From Chloroflexota bacterium (lineage in GTDB: Bacteria > Chloroflexota > Limnocylindria > Limnocylindrales > CSP1-4), in assembly GCA_013698385.1 (NCBI GenBank), contig JACCVB010000172.1, positions 1 through 9,242 on the forward strand: 9,242 nt of DNA, given 5' to 3'. Under the pieces are notes generated by a model, which searched no databases, was not told the origin of the DNA, and saw nothing but the letters and a program-made list of their open reading frames with translations. Numbering within the stretch: position 1 is the first letter of the stretch; every line of letters starts with the position of its first letter. Of this stretch, positions 1-6,505 are shown one piece after another. A program made the position numbers and the translations under genes.

Positions 1-1142
1 GTTTCGAGTGGGCCGTCCATCGACAGCCGAACGAGGGCGGACCGGGCATCGAAGGCGGCCGTCCCGGGGATGCCGACGCTGGCAACGACGAGGGCGATGA
101 ACGCGACGGTCAGCATCGGCGAGCGGACGGCCCATCCTCGGAGATCCGCCACCCGCCCGGTGAACCAGGTCGTGCGTGCGGCAGCAGCCCATGCAGCGAA
201 CGCGCTGCGAGCCACGACGAAGGCGAGGATCCAGACCCGGCCCGCACCGGCGGCCTCGGCATCGATGGCCGCCAGCGCGAGCAGGACGACCCCCGCGTCG
301 GCCACGATGGCGTACCCGACCATGTGCTCCAGGTCGTCCTGGATCCAGGCCGCCAGGGAGCCCAGCAGGATGGATCCGATGGCCACGGCCAGCACCAGGA
401 CCCGGATCGCCGCGAGGTCGAGTGCGATCGGCGCCACGGCCGCTTCCGTCCACGCGAGGGCCACGATCCCGAAGGCCGCCGGCGCCCAGGCGGTGACCTG
501 GGGAAGGGTCGATTCGGGGACGACGTCGGTCAGTGGCGCGGCCCAGCGGTGGAACGGGATGGCACCGAACCGGATGGCCACGGCGAGCACCACTGCCAGG
601 TAGGCGAGCCCGGCCGACACAGGCCCGGCTTCAAACCCTCCCGTCGCGGAGCCGATCCAGGCCGCGGCCACGATCGCCGCGACGCCCGCGACCACCGTGG
701 CGCGCAGGACCGGGATCCCCACGAGCGCGACCGCCCGACCTCCGTGCGGCGTGATCGTGAGCAACGAGCCCACGACGCCACCGGCGCTCGCCACCAGGAA
801 CGCCGGTCGAGGATCATCCAGGGCGAGCGCCAGCCCGGACGTGGCGAGGATGGCCAGTGTCACGGCTCCGGCGTCGCGCCGGCTGCCGGCGGCCAGGCCG
901 ACGAGCCACAGGACCAGGCCGACGAGCGACCCGAGCACGAGGAAGAGACGCCCGTAGTCGGTGGTGCCCAGCGTCGTCCCGCCGAGATCGAGCGTCTGTC
1001 CAGGGACGATCGCGACTGCGGCGAGCGTGCCCGCGGTCAGGCCCAGCGCGTCGACGGGACCCCGCAGAGCCGCGCGGTGCCGAAGCAGCAGTGACGCGAC
1101 CGCCCCGCCGGCGGTGATGACCAGGAACGGGAGCAGGCTCAT
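1..1142 (-). CDS. NuoN/MrpD-type proton antiporter-like membrane protein, partial (C-terminus beyond window)
   Basis: The frame is open from ATG at 1142 to the left edge, giving 380 residues without a stop. It is almost wholly hydrophobic, with many predicted membrane helices. Family marks: FGAIPFHRW (residues 192-200) matches the PFHxW segment of ND2/NuoN-type subunits. It is followed by VVPESTLPQ and WAPA (207-222), then QDDLEHMVGYA (268-278), the counterpart of the QxxxKRxxAYS segment, and SVGIPGTAAF (355-364), the counterpart of the GIPxTxGF segment. Known members are proton-translocating subunits of complex I, Mrp antiporters or group 4 hydrogenases. The usual TM7 lysine is Arg191 here, the KR pair is Glu272-His273, and I see no lysine at all. 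Pumping activity is therefore doubtful. No clear Shine-Dalgarno precedes the ATG, which lies 51 nt after the upstream gene, in the same frame. NuoN itself, MrpD, or a HyfB/D/F-type subunit are all possible. Confidence 0.75.
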   Translation of the reverse strand, partial: MSLLPFLVITAGGAVASLLLRHRAALRGPVDALGLTAGTLAAVAIVPGQTLDLGGTTLGTTDYGRLFLVLGSLVGLVLWLVGLAAGSRRDAGAVTLAILATSGLALALDDPRPAFLVASAGGVVGSLLTITPHGGRAVALVGIPVLRATVVAGVAAIVAAAWIGSATGGFEAGPVSAGLAYLAVVLAVAIRFGAIPFHRWAAPLTDVVPESTLPQVTAWAPAAFGIVALAWTEAAVAPIALDLAAIRVLVLAVAIGSILLGSLAAWIQDDLEHMVGYAIVADAGVVLLALAAIDAEAAGAGRVWILAFVVARSAFAAWAAAARTTWFTGRVADLRGWAVRSPMLTVAFIALVVASVGIPGTAAFDARSALVRLSMDGPLE

Positions 1143-1193
1143 CCGGGCTGGCGGTGGGTGGTCAACAGACTGGGAGCCGGTGCCGGGCCGGTG

Positions 1194-1880
1194 TCAGCCG
1201 GGCCCGACCGGGCGCACGTCCGATGAGCGCCTGCCAGCTGGACGGCTGTCCGCGACGAGCGCCAGGCCAGCGGTCCCCTGGACGCGCGCTGCCATGACCA
1301 GGGCAGTGAGGACACCGGCCACCGTGACCAGCAGGCCGGCGCTGAGGAGGTGTTCGAACGAGGTCGGCGAGCCACCAAGGGCGGTCCGGATGAGCGATCC
1401 GGCATCGACCAGCACGATCAACCCAAGCCCGATCCGCAGGACATCGCGCCCGGTCAGGATCGGCGCGATGGACAGGACCCCGAGGGCAAACCCCGCGGCC
1501 CCGGCCAGGCCGGCCGCGCCAGGCCAACCCGCCCCGGCACCCGGTACCGAGGGGCCAAGGACCGTCGCGCCGGCCACGCCGGCCGCGGCAGCCAGCAGCA
1601 CATCCGCGGGCCAGCCGATCCGCGATCCCTCGGTCGGGACCGGATCCCCGTCAGGATCCTTGCGACCTCGCGTCGCGATCCACAGCAGGTAGACCGCCAG
1701 CACGGCCCCGATCGACCGCGCGGCCAGACCCAGGGGCGCAACCGGCGGATCCGCGAGCAGGGGAGACCCGACCAGGACAACGGCGAGAGCCAGGAGCGCC
1801 GCCCGAGCGTCGCGCAGGGACACGACGCCGACGGATCCGGCGACGACCAGCAAGGCAACCCCCGCCAGGACCGGATCCAT
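1194..1880 (-). CDS. Seven-helix membrane protein, possibly HyfE/MrpC/NuoK-like
   Basis: This 228-residue protein starts at ATG 1880, 7 nt after the lepB stop. I see about seven hydrophobic segments, near residues 3-20, 25-43, 53-70, 92-110, 118-140, 145-163 and 172-197. A charged loop (about 71-88, RGRKDPDGDP...) separates the first three from the rest, and a polar Arg-rich tail ends the protein. The second half (GRDVLRIGLGLIVLVDAGSL, then a helix beginning near EHLLSAGLLVTVAGVL) recalls the pattern of NuoK/MrpC/HyfE small subunits. HyfE is also a protein of about 216 residues with several helices. The next gene downstream is a NuoN-type protein, which is the usual partner of such subunits, so the context supports this reading. 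The sequence match alone is weak, and an unrelated membrane protein is possible. There is no strong ribosome site; translation is probably coupled to lepB. Confidence 0.6.
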   Translation of the reverse strand: MDPVLAGVALLVVAGSVGVVSLRDARAALLALAVVLVGSPLLADPPVAPLGLAARSIGAVLAVYLLWIATRGRKDPDGDPVPTEGSRIGWPADVLLAAAAGVAGATVLGPSVPGAGAGWPGAAGLAGAAGFALGVLSIAPILTGRDVLRIGLGLIVLVDAGSLIRTALGGSPTSFEHLLSAGLLVTVAGVLTALVMAARVQGTAGLALVADSRPAGRRSSDVRPVGPG

Positions 1881-1887
1881 CGTCAGC

Positions 1888-2490
1888 TCACGGAGCGGTC
1901 GACGTCGTGCTTGGGTAGGTCGGGGTGGGCAGGACCCTGAAGGTGTCGATGGGCCAGTACCGAAGCCACGCCCGGCCGATGACCTGGGCGACGGGAACCG
2001 GACCAAACGATCGCGAGTCGGCCGAGTTGGCGCGGTGATCGCCCATCAGGAACAGCTCGCCCGGGGGGATCGTCCAGGTCGACTGGTCGAGCGGCGCGGT
2101 GGTCGATTGGGTCGGATCGTCGGGCGTCTCGCGGAAGAGATAGGCGGTCTCGTCCAGCGGCCGGCCATTGATATAGACGATCCCGTCATCCCTGACCTCG
2201 ACGGTGTCCCCGCTTTGGCCGATGACGCGCTTGATGAAGGGCGTCTTTTCATCCCCGCCACCGGCCGGCGGCGTGAAGACCACGATATCGCCGCGCTTGT
2301 ACGGATCCCAGCGTGGTGTCAGCTTGTCCACGAGGACGTACTGCTCAGGTTCCAGGGTGTGCTCCATCGACTGTTGCTGCACCTTGTACGGCTGCGCGAC
2401 GAAGTTCTGGATGACGAGGAAGATGATGAGGGTCAGGACGAGCGTCTCGACGATCTCGAAGAGACACCCGAAAGCAGGTCGTCTGGTCAC
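1888..2490 (-). CDS. lepB: Signal peptidase I
   Basis: Type I signal peptidase, which cleaves signal peptides from secreted proteins on the outer face of the membrane. The protein is 200 residues. One N-terminal anchor helix (about 13-32) is followed by the catalytic serine segment QQQSMEHTL with Ser41. Next come a YVLVDKLTPR stretch (51-60), KRGDIVVF (65-72), and the general-base lysine in TPFIKRVIGQSGDTVEV (Lys87). Box E is GDHRANSADSR (150-160). All catalytic boxes of the Ser/Lys dyad family are present. The familiar SMxPTL is SMEHTL here, with His in place of Pro. The start is GTG at 2490: no ATG lies upstream of the anchor helix at a sensible distance, and a TATACT -10 element sits only 9 nt before it, so the mRNA may be leaderless or nearly so. 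It leads the minus-strand operon, 7 nt before the next gene. Confidence 0.95.
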   Translation of the reverse strand: MTRRPAFGCLFEIVETLVLTLIIFLVIQNFVAQPYKVQQQSMEHTLEPEQYVLVDKLTPRWDPYKRGDIVVFTPPAGGGDEKTPFIKRVIGQSGDTVEVRDDGIVYINGRPLDETAYLFRETPDDPTQSTTAPLDQSTWTIPPGELFLMGDHRANSADSRSFGPVPVAQVIGRAWLRYWPIDTFRVLPTPTYPSTTSTAP

Positions 2491-2499
2491 AGGTCCGGC

Positions 2500-2505
2500 A
2501 GTATA
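2500..2505 (-). promoter_or_regulatory. Candidate -10 element for lepB, giving a near-leaderless mRNA
   Basis: On the minus strand TATACT (5 of 6 to consensus) ends 9 nt before the lepB GTG. No good -35 hexamer lies at 16-18 nt; a TTGACG occurs about 31 nt upstream, which is too far. Transcription would begin within a few bases of the start codon, and no Shine-Dalgarno is present there. This fits a leaderless or very short leader, as is common in high-GC bacteria. It is a sequence match only. Confidence 0.4.
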
Positions 2506-2571
2506 GGGGCCCGTGTCCGGCCCCGCCGACGCTGCTCGTCAAGGCTGCATATCCGGCAGTCCACGCCGAGT

Positions 2572-2601
2572 TTGACCCGCCCGAGACCGCCTTGTTACAC
2601 T
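2572..2601 (+). promoter_or_regulatory. Sigma-70-type promoter for hppA-uppP-argR
   Basis: TTGACC (2572-2577) and TACACT (2596-2601) are separated by 18 bp, with an extended TG one base upstream of the -10 (TGTTACACT). Transcription would start near 2608, leaving a leader of about 140 nt before the hppA start codon. This is the best promoter match in the divergent gap between lepB and hppA. Confidence 0.6.
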
Positions 2602-2615
2602 CGCCGCCGGATTGC

Positions 2616-2651
2616 AAGGTCTCAGCCCCCGGGTGGATGGCAAGGGACCTT
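2616..2651 (+). other. Hairpin in the hppA leader
   Basis: AAGGTC (2616-2621) can pair with GACCTT (2646-2651), which closes a 24-nt loop rich in C and G. Further pairing inside the loop (T2622-G2645, C2623-G2644) and outside it (GC on each side with one bulged base) is possible. It lies just after the predicted transcription start, about 100 nt before the start codon. No T tract follows. I do not recognise a known riboswitch here. Confidence 0.35.
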
Positions 2652-2749
2652 CGCAGCACTCCCCGGAAACCCGTCCCGCGCCGTCGCCTGTACGCGCCAT
2701 GGGAATCGGACGCCGGCCAACCACGACACAGGAGGGACCTGAAGACCTG

Positions 2750-4957
2750 ATGGATGCCAGTGCGCTCCAGCTGATCATCCTGCCGGCGGGCATCATCGCC
2801 GTGCTGTTCGCCATCTACCTCGCTCGAGACGTCCTGGCCCGCGATACCGGGACGCCGGAGATGCAGGCGGTCGCTGGCACCATCTTCGAGGGCGCGGTCG
2901 CCTTCATCCGTCGCCAGTACACGACGATCGGCATCCTCGCGATCGTCGGTGCGTTCGTGATCGCGACAGTGATCACGCTCTTCGAGGGCGAGGACGTCGC
3001 CGACACGAAGATCTTCGGTCTCGCCCTCGGCTGGCGGACCGGCGTGGCCTTCCTGGTCGGCGCCGCCTGTTCGATGGCCTCGGGCATCATCGGTATGTAC
3101 ATCAGCGTGAAGGCCAATGTCCGGACCGCGGCTGCGGCGCGACGCAGCCTCGTCGAGGCCGTGCAGGTCGCGATGCGCGGCGGGGCGGTCTCCGGCTTCC
3201 TCGTGGTTGCCCTATCGCTGCTGGGCGTGTACGGCATCTTCAGCCTCTTCGGCGGGCTCGAGGGTGGCCAGGCCACGAAGGACGCGCCGTTCCTCATCGT
3301 CGGCTTCGGCTTCGGTGCTTCCTTTGTCGCTCTGTTCGCCCAGCTGGGCGGTGGCATCTACACGAAGGCCGCCGACGTCGGCTCGGACCTCGTCGGAAAG
3401 GTCGAGAAGGGCATCCCCGAGGACGATCCCCGGAACGCAGGCGTCGTGGCCGACCTCGTCGGTGACAACGTCGGCGACTGCGCCGGTCGTGGCGCGGACC
3501 TGTTCGAATCGACTGCCGCCGAGAACATCGGCGCGATGATCCTCGGCGTGGGTGTCTTCACGATCGCCCAGGCGGCCGGCTGGCCGAACCCCCAGGCCTG
3601 GATCTTCTTTCCGCTCGTCATCCGGGCGTTCGGGCTTCTCTCGACGATCGTGGCGATCTTCTTCGTCCGCGGTCGGGAAGACGAGAACCCGATGAATATC
3701 CTCAACCGTGGCTACTGGGTCACGACGATCCTGTCGGTCGTCGCCCTGCTGCTGTGCACGAACGTCATGCTCCAGACGAACGGCGCTGCCCCGTCGGGCC
3801 TGCCCGTCTGGTTGTACTTCTTCGGCGCCGGTGTGGTCGGTCTCGCCACCAGCGTCGCCTTCGTGTACATCACGCAGTTCTACACGGCGGGCTCGTTCCG
3901 CCCGGTCCGCGAGATCGCCGAGGCGTCCAAGACCGGCCCGGCGACCAACATCATCAGCGGCACGGCCGTCGGCTACGAGACGACGTTCGTCACCGCCATC
4001 ACGATCGGCATCGCGCTCTTCTCGAGCCACTGGCTCGGTTCGCAGGCCGGGATCGTGAACGAAGCCGGCCGCGACGTCGGCGGGATCTTCGGGACCGCCG
4101 TGGCCACGATGGCCATGCTCATGACGACCGCCTACATCCTCGCCATGGATACGTTCGGTCCCATCACCGACAACGCCGGTGGGATCGCCGAGTTCAGCCG
4201 TGCCGAGGCCGGCGCCCGCGAGATCACCGACCGGCTCGACGCCGTCGGGAACACGACCAAGGCGCTGACCAAGGGCTACGCGATCGCGTCGGCATCCCTG
4301 GCCGCGTTCCTGCTCTTCTCCGCATACATCGACAAGGTCAACCTGATCCAGACGAACCGCGGTGGCGAGCTGCTCGCCTCGGTCGACCTCGCCAAGGTCG
4401 AGGTCTTCATCGCCGCCCTGATCGGCGCGATGCTCGTCTACTTCTTCAGCTCGCTCGCGATTCGCGCGGTCGGGACGACAGCCCAGTCGATCATCGTCGA
4501 GGTCCGGCGCCAGTTCCGCGAGATGCCCGGGATCATGGACTACACCCAGCGCCCGGACTACGCGCGCGTCGTCGACATCACGACCAAGGCGGCTCTGCGC
4601 GAGATGATCGCTCCGGGTGTCGTCGCCGTAGCCACGCCGATCATCGTTGGGCTGCTGCTCGGCGCCGAGGCCGTGGCCGGCATGCTGTTGGTCGGGACGA
4701 TCTCGGGCGTGATGCTCGCCACGGTCCTCAACAATGGCGGCGGCGCGTGGGACAACGCCAAGAAGTACATCGAATCCGGACACCTCAAGGACGAGCACGG
4801 CAACGTGCTCGGCAAGGGATCTGACGCCCATGCCGCGGCCGTCGTCGGTGACACCGTCGGCGACCCGTTCAAGGACACCGCCGGCCCGTCGCTCCACGTG
4901 CTCGTGAAGCTGCTGGCGACGATCACGCTCGTTCTCGCCCCACTGTTCATCCGCTAG
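2750..4957 (+). CDS. hppA: K+-independent membrane-bound H+-translocating pyrophosphatase
   Basis: Integral membrane pump that hydrolyses pyrophosphate and moves protons across the membrane. The protein is 735 residues with about sixteen helices, normal for the family. The catalytic and Mg-binding motifs are all present: EKGIPEDDPRN (Glu224-Asp225-Asp226), DNVGDCAGRGADLFES (from Asp239) and GDTVGDPFKDTAGP near the C-terminus (from about 700). GNTTKALTKG carries Lys504 and Thr507. Lysine at this place marks the K+-independent H+-pumping subfamily; K+-dependent enzymes have alanine. The ATG at 2750 is chosen because GGAGGG (2731-2736) lies upstream, though the 13-nt spacing is long, and because the first helix starts right after it. 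The frame stays open for 46 more codons upstream, but that stretch is polar, unlike the family and overlaps the predicted leader. uppP follows after 39 nt. Codon use is strongly biased to GTC/GGC/ATC, which suggests high expression. Confidence 0.97.
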   Translation: MDASALQLIILPAGIIAVLFAIYLARDVLARDTGTPEMQAVAGTIFEGAVAFIRRQYTTIGILAIVGAFVIATVITLFEGEDVADTKIFGLALGWRTGVAFLVGAACSMASGIIGMYISVKANVRTAAAARRSLVEAVQVAMRGGAVSGFLVVALSLLGVYGIFSLFGGLEGGQATKDAPFLIVGFGFGASFVALFAQLGGGIYTKAADVGSDLVGKVEKGIPEDDPRNAGVVADLVGDNVGDCAGRGADLFESTAAENIGAMILGVGVFTIAQAAGWPNPQAWIFFPLVIRAFGLLSTIVAIFFVRGREDENPMNILNRGYWVTTILSVVALLLCTNVMLQTNGAAPSGLPVWLYFFGAGVVGLATSVAFVYITQFYTAGSFRPVREIAEASKTGPATNIISGTAVGYETTFVTAITIGIALFSSHWLGSQAGIVNEAGRDVGGIFGTAVATMAMLMTTAYILAMDTFGPITDNAGGIAEFSRAEAGAREITDRLDAVGNTTKALTKGYAIASASLAAFLLFSAYIDKVNLIQTNRGGELLASVDLAKVEVFIAALIGAMLVYFFSSLAIRAVGTTAQSIIVEVRRQFREMPGIMDYTQRPDYARVVDITTKAALREMIAPGVVAVATPIIVGLLLGAEAVAGMLLVGTISGVMLATVLNNGGGAWDNAKKYIESGHLKDEHGNVLGKGSDAHAAAVVGDTVGDPFKDTAGPSLHVLVKLLATITLVLAPLFIR

Positions 4958-4960
4958 TCA

Positions 4961-4976
4961 CCGGCTCGGAGGCCGG
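4961..4976 (+). other. Short hairpin between hppA and uppP
   Basis: CCGGC and GCCGG pair around a 6-nt loop, 3 nt after the hppA stop. There is no T tract, so it is not a Rho-independent terminator. It might protect the upstream mRNA end or be chance in GC-rich DNA. Confidence 0.25.
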
Positions 4977-4996
4977 AACCTGGAGCGCGTGAAGCG

Positions 4997-5827
4997 ATGG
5001 ACATCGTCCTGCAGGCGCTGGTCATGGGGATCGTGCAGGGACTGACCGAGTTCCTGCCGGTCTCCTCATCCGGCCATCTCATCATCGTTCCATACCTCCT
5101 CGGGTGGGACGACGCCTTCGTCACGTCCCTCGCCTTCAGCGTGATGCTCCACATGGGCACCCTCGTGGCCCTGCTGGTCTACTTTCGGGAGGACTGGCTG
5201 CGCCTCGTGCCGGCGGGTCTTGCCGCCGTTCGCGACCGCTCCCTGCGCGACGATCCGGATCGGCGTCTGGCCTGGCTGGTCATCGCGGCGACGATCCCGG
5301 CGGCTCTCGCCGGTTTCCTGCTCAATGACCTGATCGAACAGCGCTTCCGACAGGTCGGTCTGGTCGCACTGATGCTCGTCGTCGGTGGCGTCATCCTGTG
5401 GCTGGCCGATCGCTGGGGACGCCGCGACCGCGGGATCGGCGACGTCACGTTCCCCGTGGCGCTGGGCATCGGCGCGGCCCAGGCGCTCGCCCTCGTTCCC
5501 GGCATCAGCCGGTCCGGCATCTCCATCTCCGCGGCCCGGCTGGCGGGTCTGGACCGGGAAGCCGCGGCACGATTCAGTTTCCTGATGGCCACCCCGGTCA
5601 CCGCCGGGGCCGGCGTCTTCGAGGCTCGCAAGCTGCTCACGGGCGAAGCTGGCGTGAACATCGCCGTCGCCCCGCTACTGGTGGGCATGATCGCGGCGCT
5701 TGGATCCGGTCTGGTGGCGATCCACTTCATGCTGCGCTACCTGCGCACGCGCTCACTGAGTGTCTTCGTGGCCTACCGGTTCGTCCTCGCGGCTGTCGTT
5801 CTGGTCGCCTGGCTGGGCCTGCGCTGA
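4997..5827 (+). CDS. uppP: Undecaprenyl-diphosphate phosphatase (bacitracin-resistance type, BacA/UppP family)
   Basis: Membrane enzyme that removes a phosphate from undecaprenyl pyrophosphate, recycling the lipid carrier used for peptidoglycan and other wall polymers. The protein is 276 residues, normal for the family, with about eight helices. Signature 1 is GLTEFLPVSSSGHL (residues 15-28), which includes the conserved Glu18 and the Ser-rich loop. Signature 2 is PGISRSG (168-174), whose Arg172 belongs to the phosphate-binding loop. The start ATG has GGAG at 4982-4985, 11 nt upstream. It lies 39 nt after hppA and 36 nt before argR, so the three are likely one transcript. Both this enzyme and HppA act on pyrophosphate bonds at the membrane, but any functional link is my inference. 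Confidence 0.96.
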   Translation: MDIVLQALVMGIVQGLTEFLPVSSSGHLIIVPYLLGWDDAFVTSLAFSVMLHMGTLVALLVYFREDWLRLVPAGLAAVRDRSLRDDPDRRLAWLVIAATIPAALAGFLLNDLIEQRFRQVGLVALMLVVGGVILWLADRWGRRDRGIGDVTFPVALGIGAAQALALVPGISRSGISISAARLAGLDREAAARFSFLMATPVTAGAGVFEARKLLTGEAGVNIAVAPLLVGMIAALGSGLVAIHFMLRYLRTRSLSVFVAYRFVLAAVVLVAWLGLR

Positions 5828-5840
5828 CGGTCCGCCGTCA
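5825..5840 (+). other. Hairpin overlapping the uppP stop codon
   Basis: TGACGG (5825-5830) pairs with CCGTCA (5835-5840) across the tetraloop TCCG, making a 6-bp stem that includes the uppP stop. No T run follows and argR starts 24 nt later, so termination is unlikely. A role in transcript stability or coupling is possible. Confidence 0.3.
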
Positions 5841-5863
5841 CCGCCCGACCCCGGGAGCACCTG

Positions 5864-6334
5864 ATGGAAGCGATGAAGCAGCTCCGTCAACGAGCGATCC
5901 GAGACCTGCTGGGCCAGCGGCCCATCCGGACCCAGCAGGAGTTGGCCGCCGCCCTGCGTGAGCGCGGCTTCCGGACGACGCAGGCCACGATCTCGCGTGA
6001 CGTCGCCGATCTCGGCCTGATCAAGGTCGCCCACGACGGCGTGGTCGCGTATGCCATCCCGCCGCGCCTGGTCGAGGCGGAAACGACCGGCGAGGAGCGC
6101 CTGCGCAAGCTGCTGCCGGACCTGCCGTTCGAACTCCACGAGGCCGGCCTGCTCCTCGTCCTGCGCACGCTGCCGGGCTCCGCGCATGCCATCGCGGCCG
6201 CACTGGACCGTGCCCGTTGGCCGGAGGTTGCCGGGTCCATCGCGGGTGATGACACGCTGTTCGTGGCCTGCCCGGATCGAGGCTCGCTCCAGCGCGTGAA
6301 GCGACGCTTGCTCCGTCTTGGAGAAGGTTCGTGA
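5864..6334 (+). CDS. argR: Arginine repressor ArgR
   Basis: Transcription factor of the ArgR/AhrC family, which binds operators of arginine genes as a hexamer when L-arginine is present. The protein is 156 residues, the usual length. The N-terminal winged helix covers about residues 1-70: RTQQELAAALRERGF precedes the recognition segment QATISRDVADLGLIKV (from Gln40, with Ser44-Arg45-Asp46), which is highly characteristic. The C-terminal half is the oligomerisation and arginine-binding domain, ending in VAGSIAGDDTLFVAC; the Gly128-Asp129-Asp130 motif contacts arginine in known members. GGGAG (about 5852-5856) lies upstream of the ATG. No arginine biosynthesis gene is visible in the window, which is unusual for context, and no clear ARG box was seen. 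It is the last gene of the hppA-uppP-argR unit. Confidence 0.94.
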   Translation: MEAMKQLRQRAIRDLLGQRPIRTQQELAAALRERGFRTTQATISRDVADLGLIKVAHDGVVAYAIPPRLVEAETTGEERLRKLLPDLPFELHEAGLLLVLRTLPGSAHAIAAALDRARWPEVAGSIAGDDTLFVACPDRGSLQRVKRRLLRLGEGS

Positions 6335-6350
6335 CGCGCCGTCCGCGCCT

Positions 6351-6380
6351 TTGACACCGTTCCCCTCGCACGACTACCAT
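6351..6380 (+). promoter_or_regulatory. Sigma-70-type promoter for greA-lysS-serS
   Basis: A perfect TTGACA (6351-6356) and TACCAT (6375-6380, 4 of 6) are separated by 18 bp, starting 17 nt after the argR stop. Transcription would begin near 6387, leaving about 119 nt of leader before the greA ATG. Confidence 0.6.
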
Positions 6381-6406
6381 TCGCGTCCGGTCAGGCACTT
6401 CAGGCG

Positions 6407-6464
6407 CGCGGGGACCCGCGGTTCGTCTGGAGTCCTTTTCTTTATCAGCGGACCGCTCGGTCCG
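6407..6464 (+). promoter_or_regulatory. Structured greA leader: two hairpins and a T-rich stretch
   Basis: Stem 1 is the near-perfect palindrome CGCGGGGACCCGCG (6407-6420). A T-rich stretch, CCTTTTCTTTAT, follows at about 6433-6444. Stem 2 is CGGACC (6449-6454) with GGTCCG (6459-6464) around a GCTC loop. The T-rich stretch does not directly abut stem 1, so it is not a standard terminator. An alternative pairing of GGAC (6412-6415) with GTCC (about 6432-6435) would place a short stem right before the T run, like a weak attenuator. The function is unproven. Confidence 0.35.
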
Positions 6465-6505
6465 GTCGTGTGCCCGGCCACGATCCCAACGCCGCGGGGA
6501 CTGTC

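Noticed and set aside
324..1094. Plus-strand open frame opposite the NuoN-like gene
   Set aside because: Arg/Gly/Asp-rich, low-complexity translation without hydrophobic or family features; the minus strand gives a proper membrane protein with ND2-type motifs.
1881..2006. Upstream extension of the 228-residue membrane protein into lepB
   Set aside because: It would overlap the lepB coding end with Pro/Arg/Ser-rich residues, and the first membrane helix begins right after the ATG at 1880.
2612..2749. 46-codon N-terminal extension of the H+-pyrophosphatase starting from TTG
   Set aside because: The extension is polar and Pro/Arg-rich, unlike the family, and overlaps the predicted promoter-proximal leader. 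The GGAGGG site points to the ATG at 2750.
3212..4897. Long open frame of 561 codons antisense to hppA
   Set aside because: It is rich in Asp/Arg/Glu/Gly with no domain-like pattern and lies wholly opposite a clearly identified gene. High GC at third codon positions produces such frames.
4961..4976. Rho-independent terminator after hppA
   Set aside because: The stem is only 5 bp and no T run follows; uppP begins 20 nt later.
6335..6350. Terminator after argR
   Set aside because: No convincing stem with a T tract is present between the argR stop and the greA promoter.
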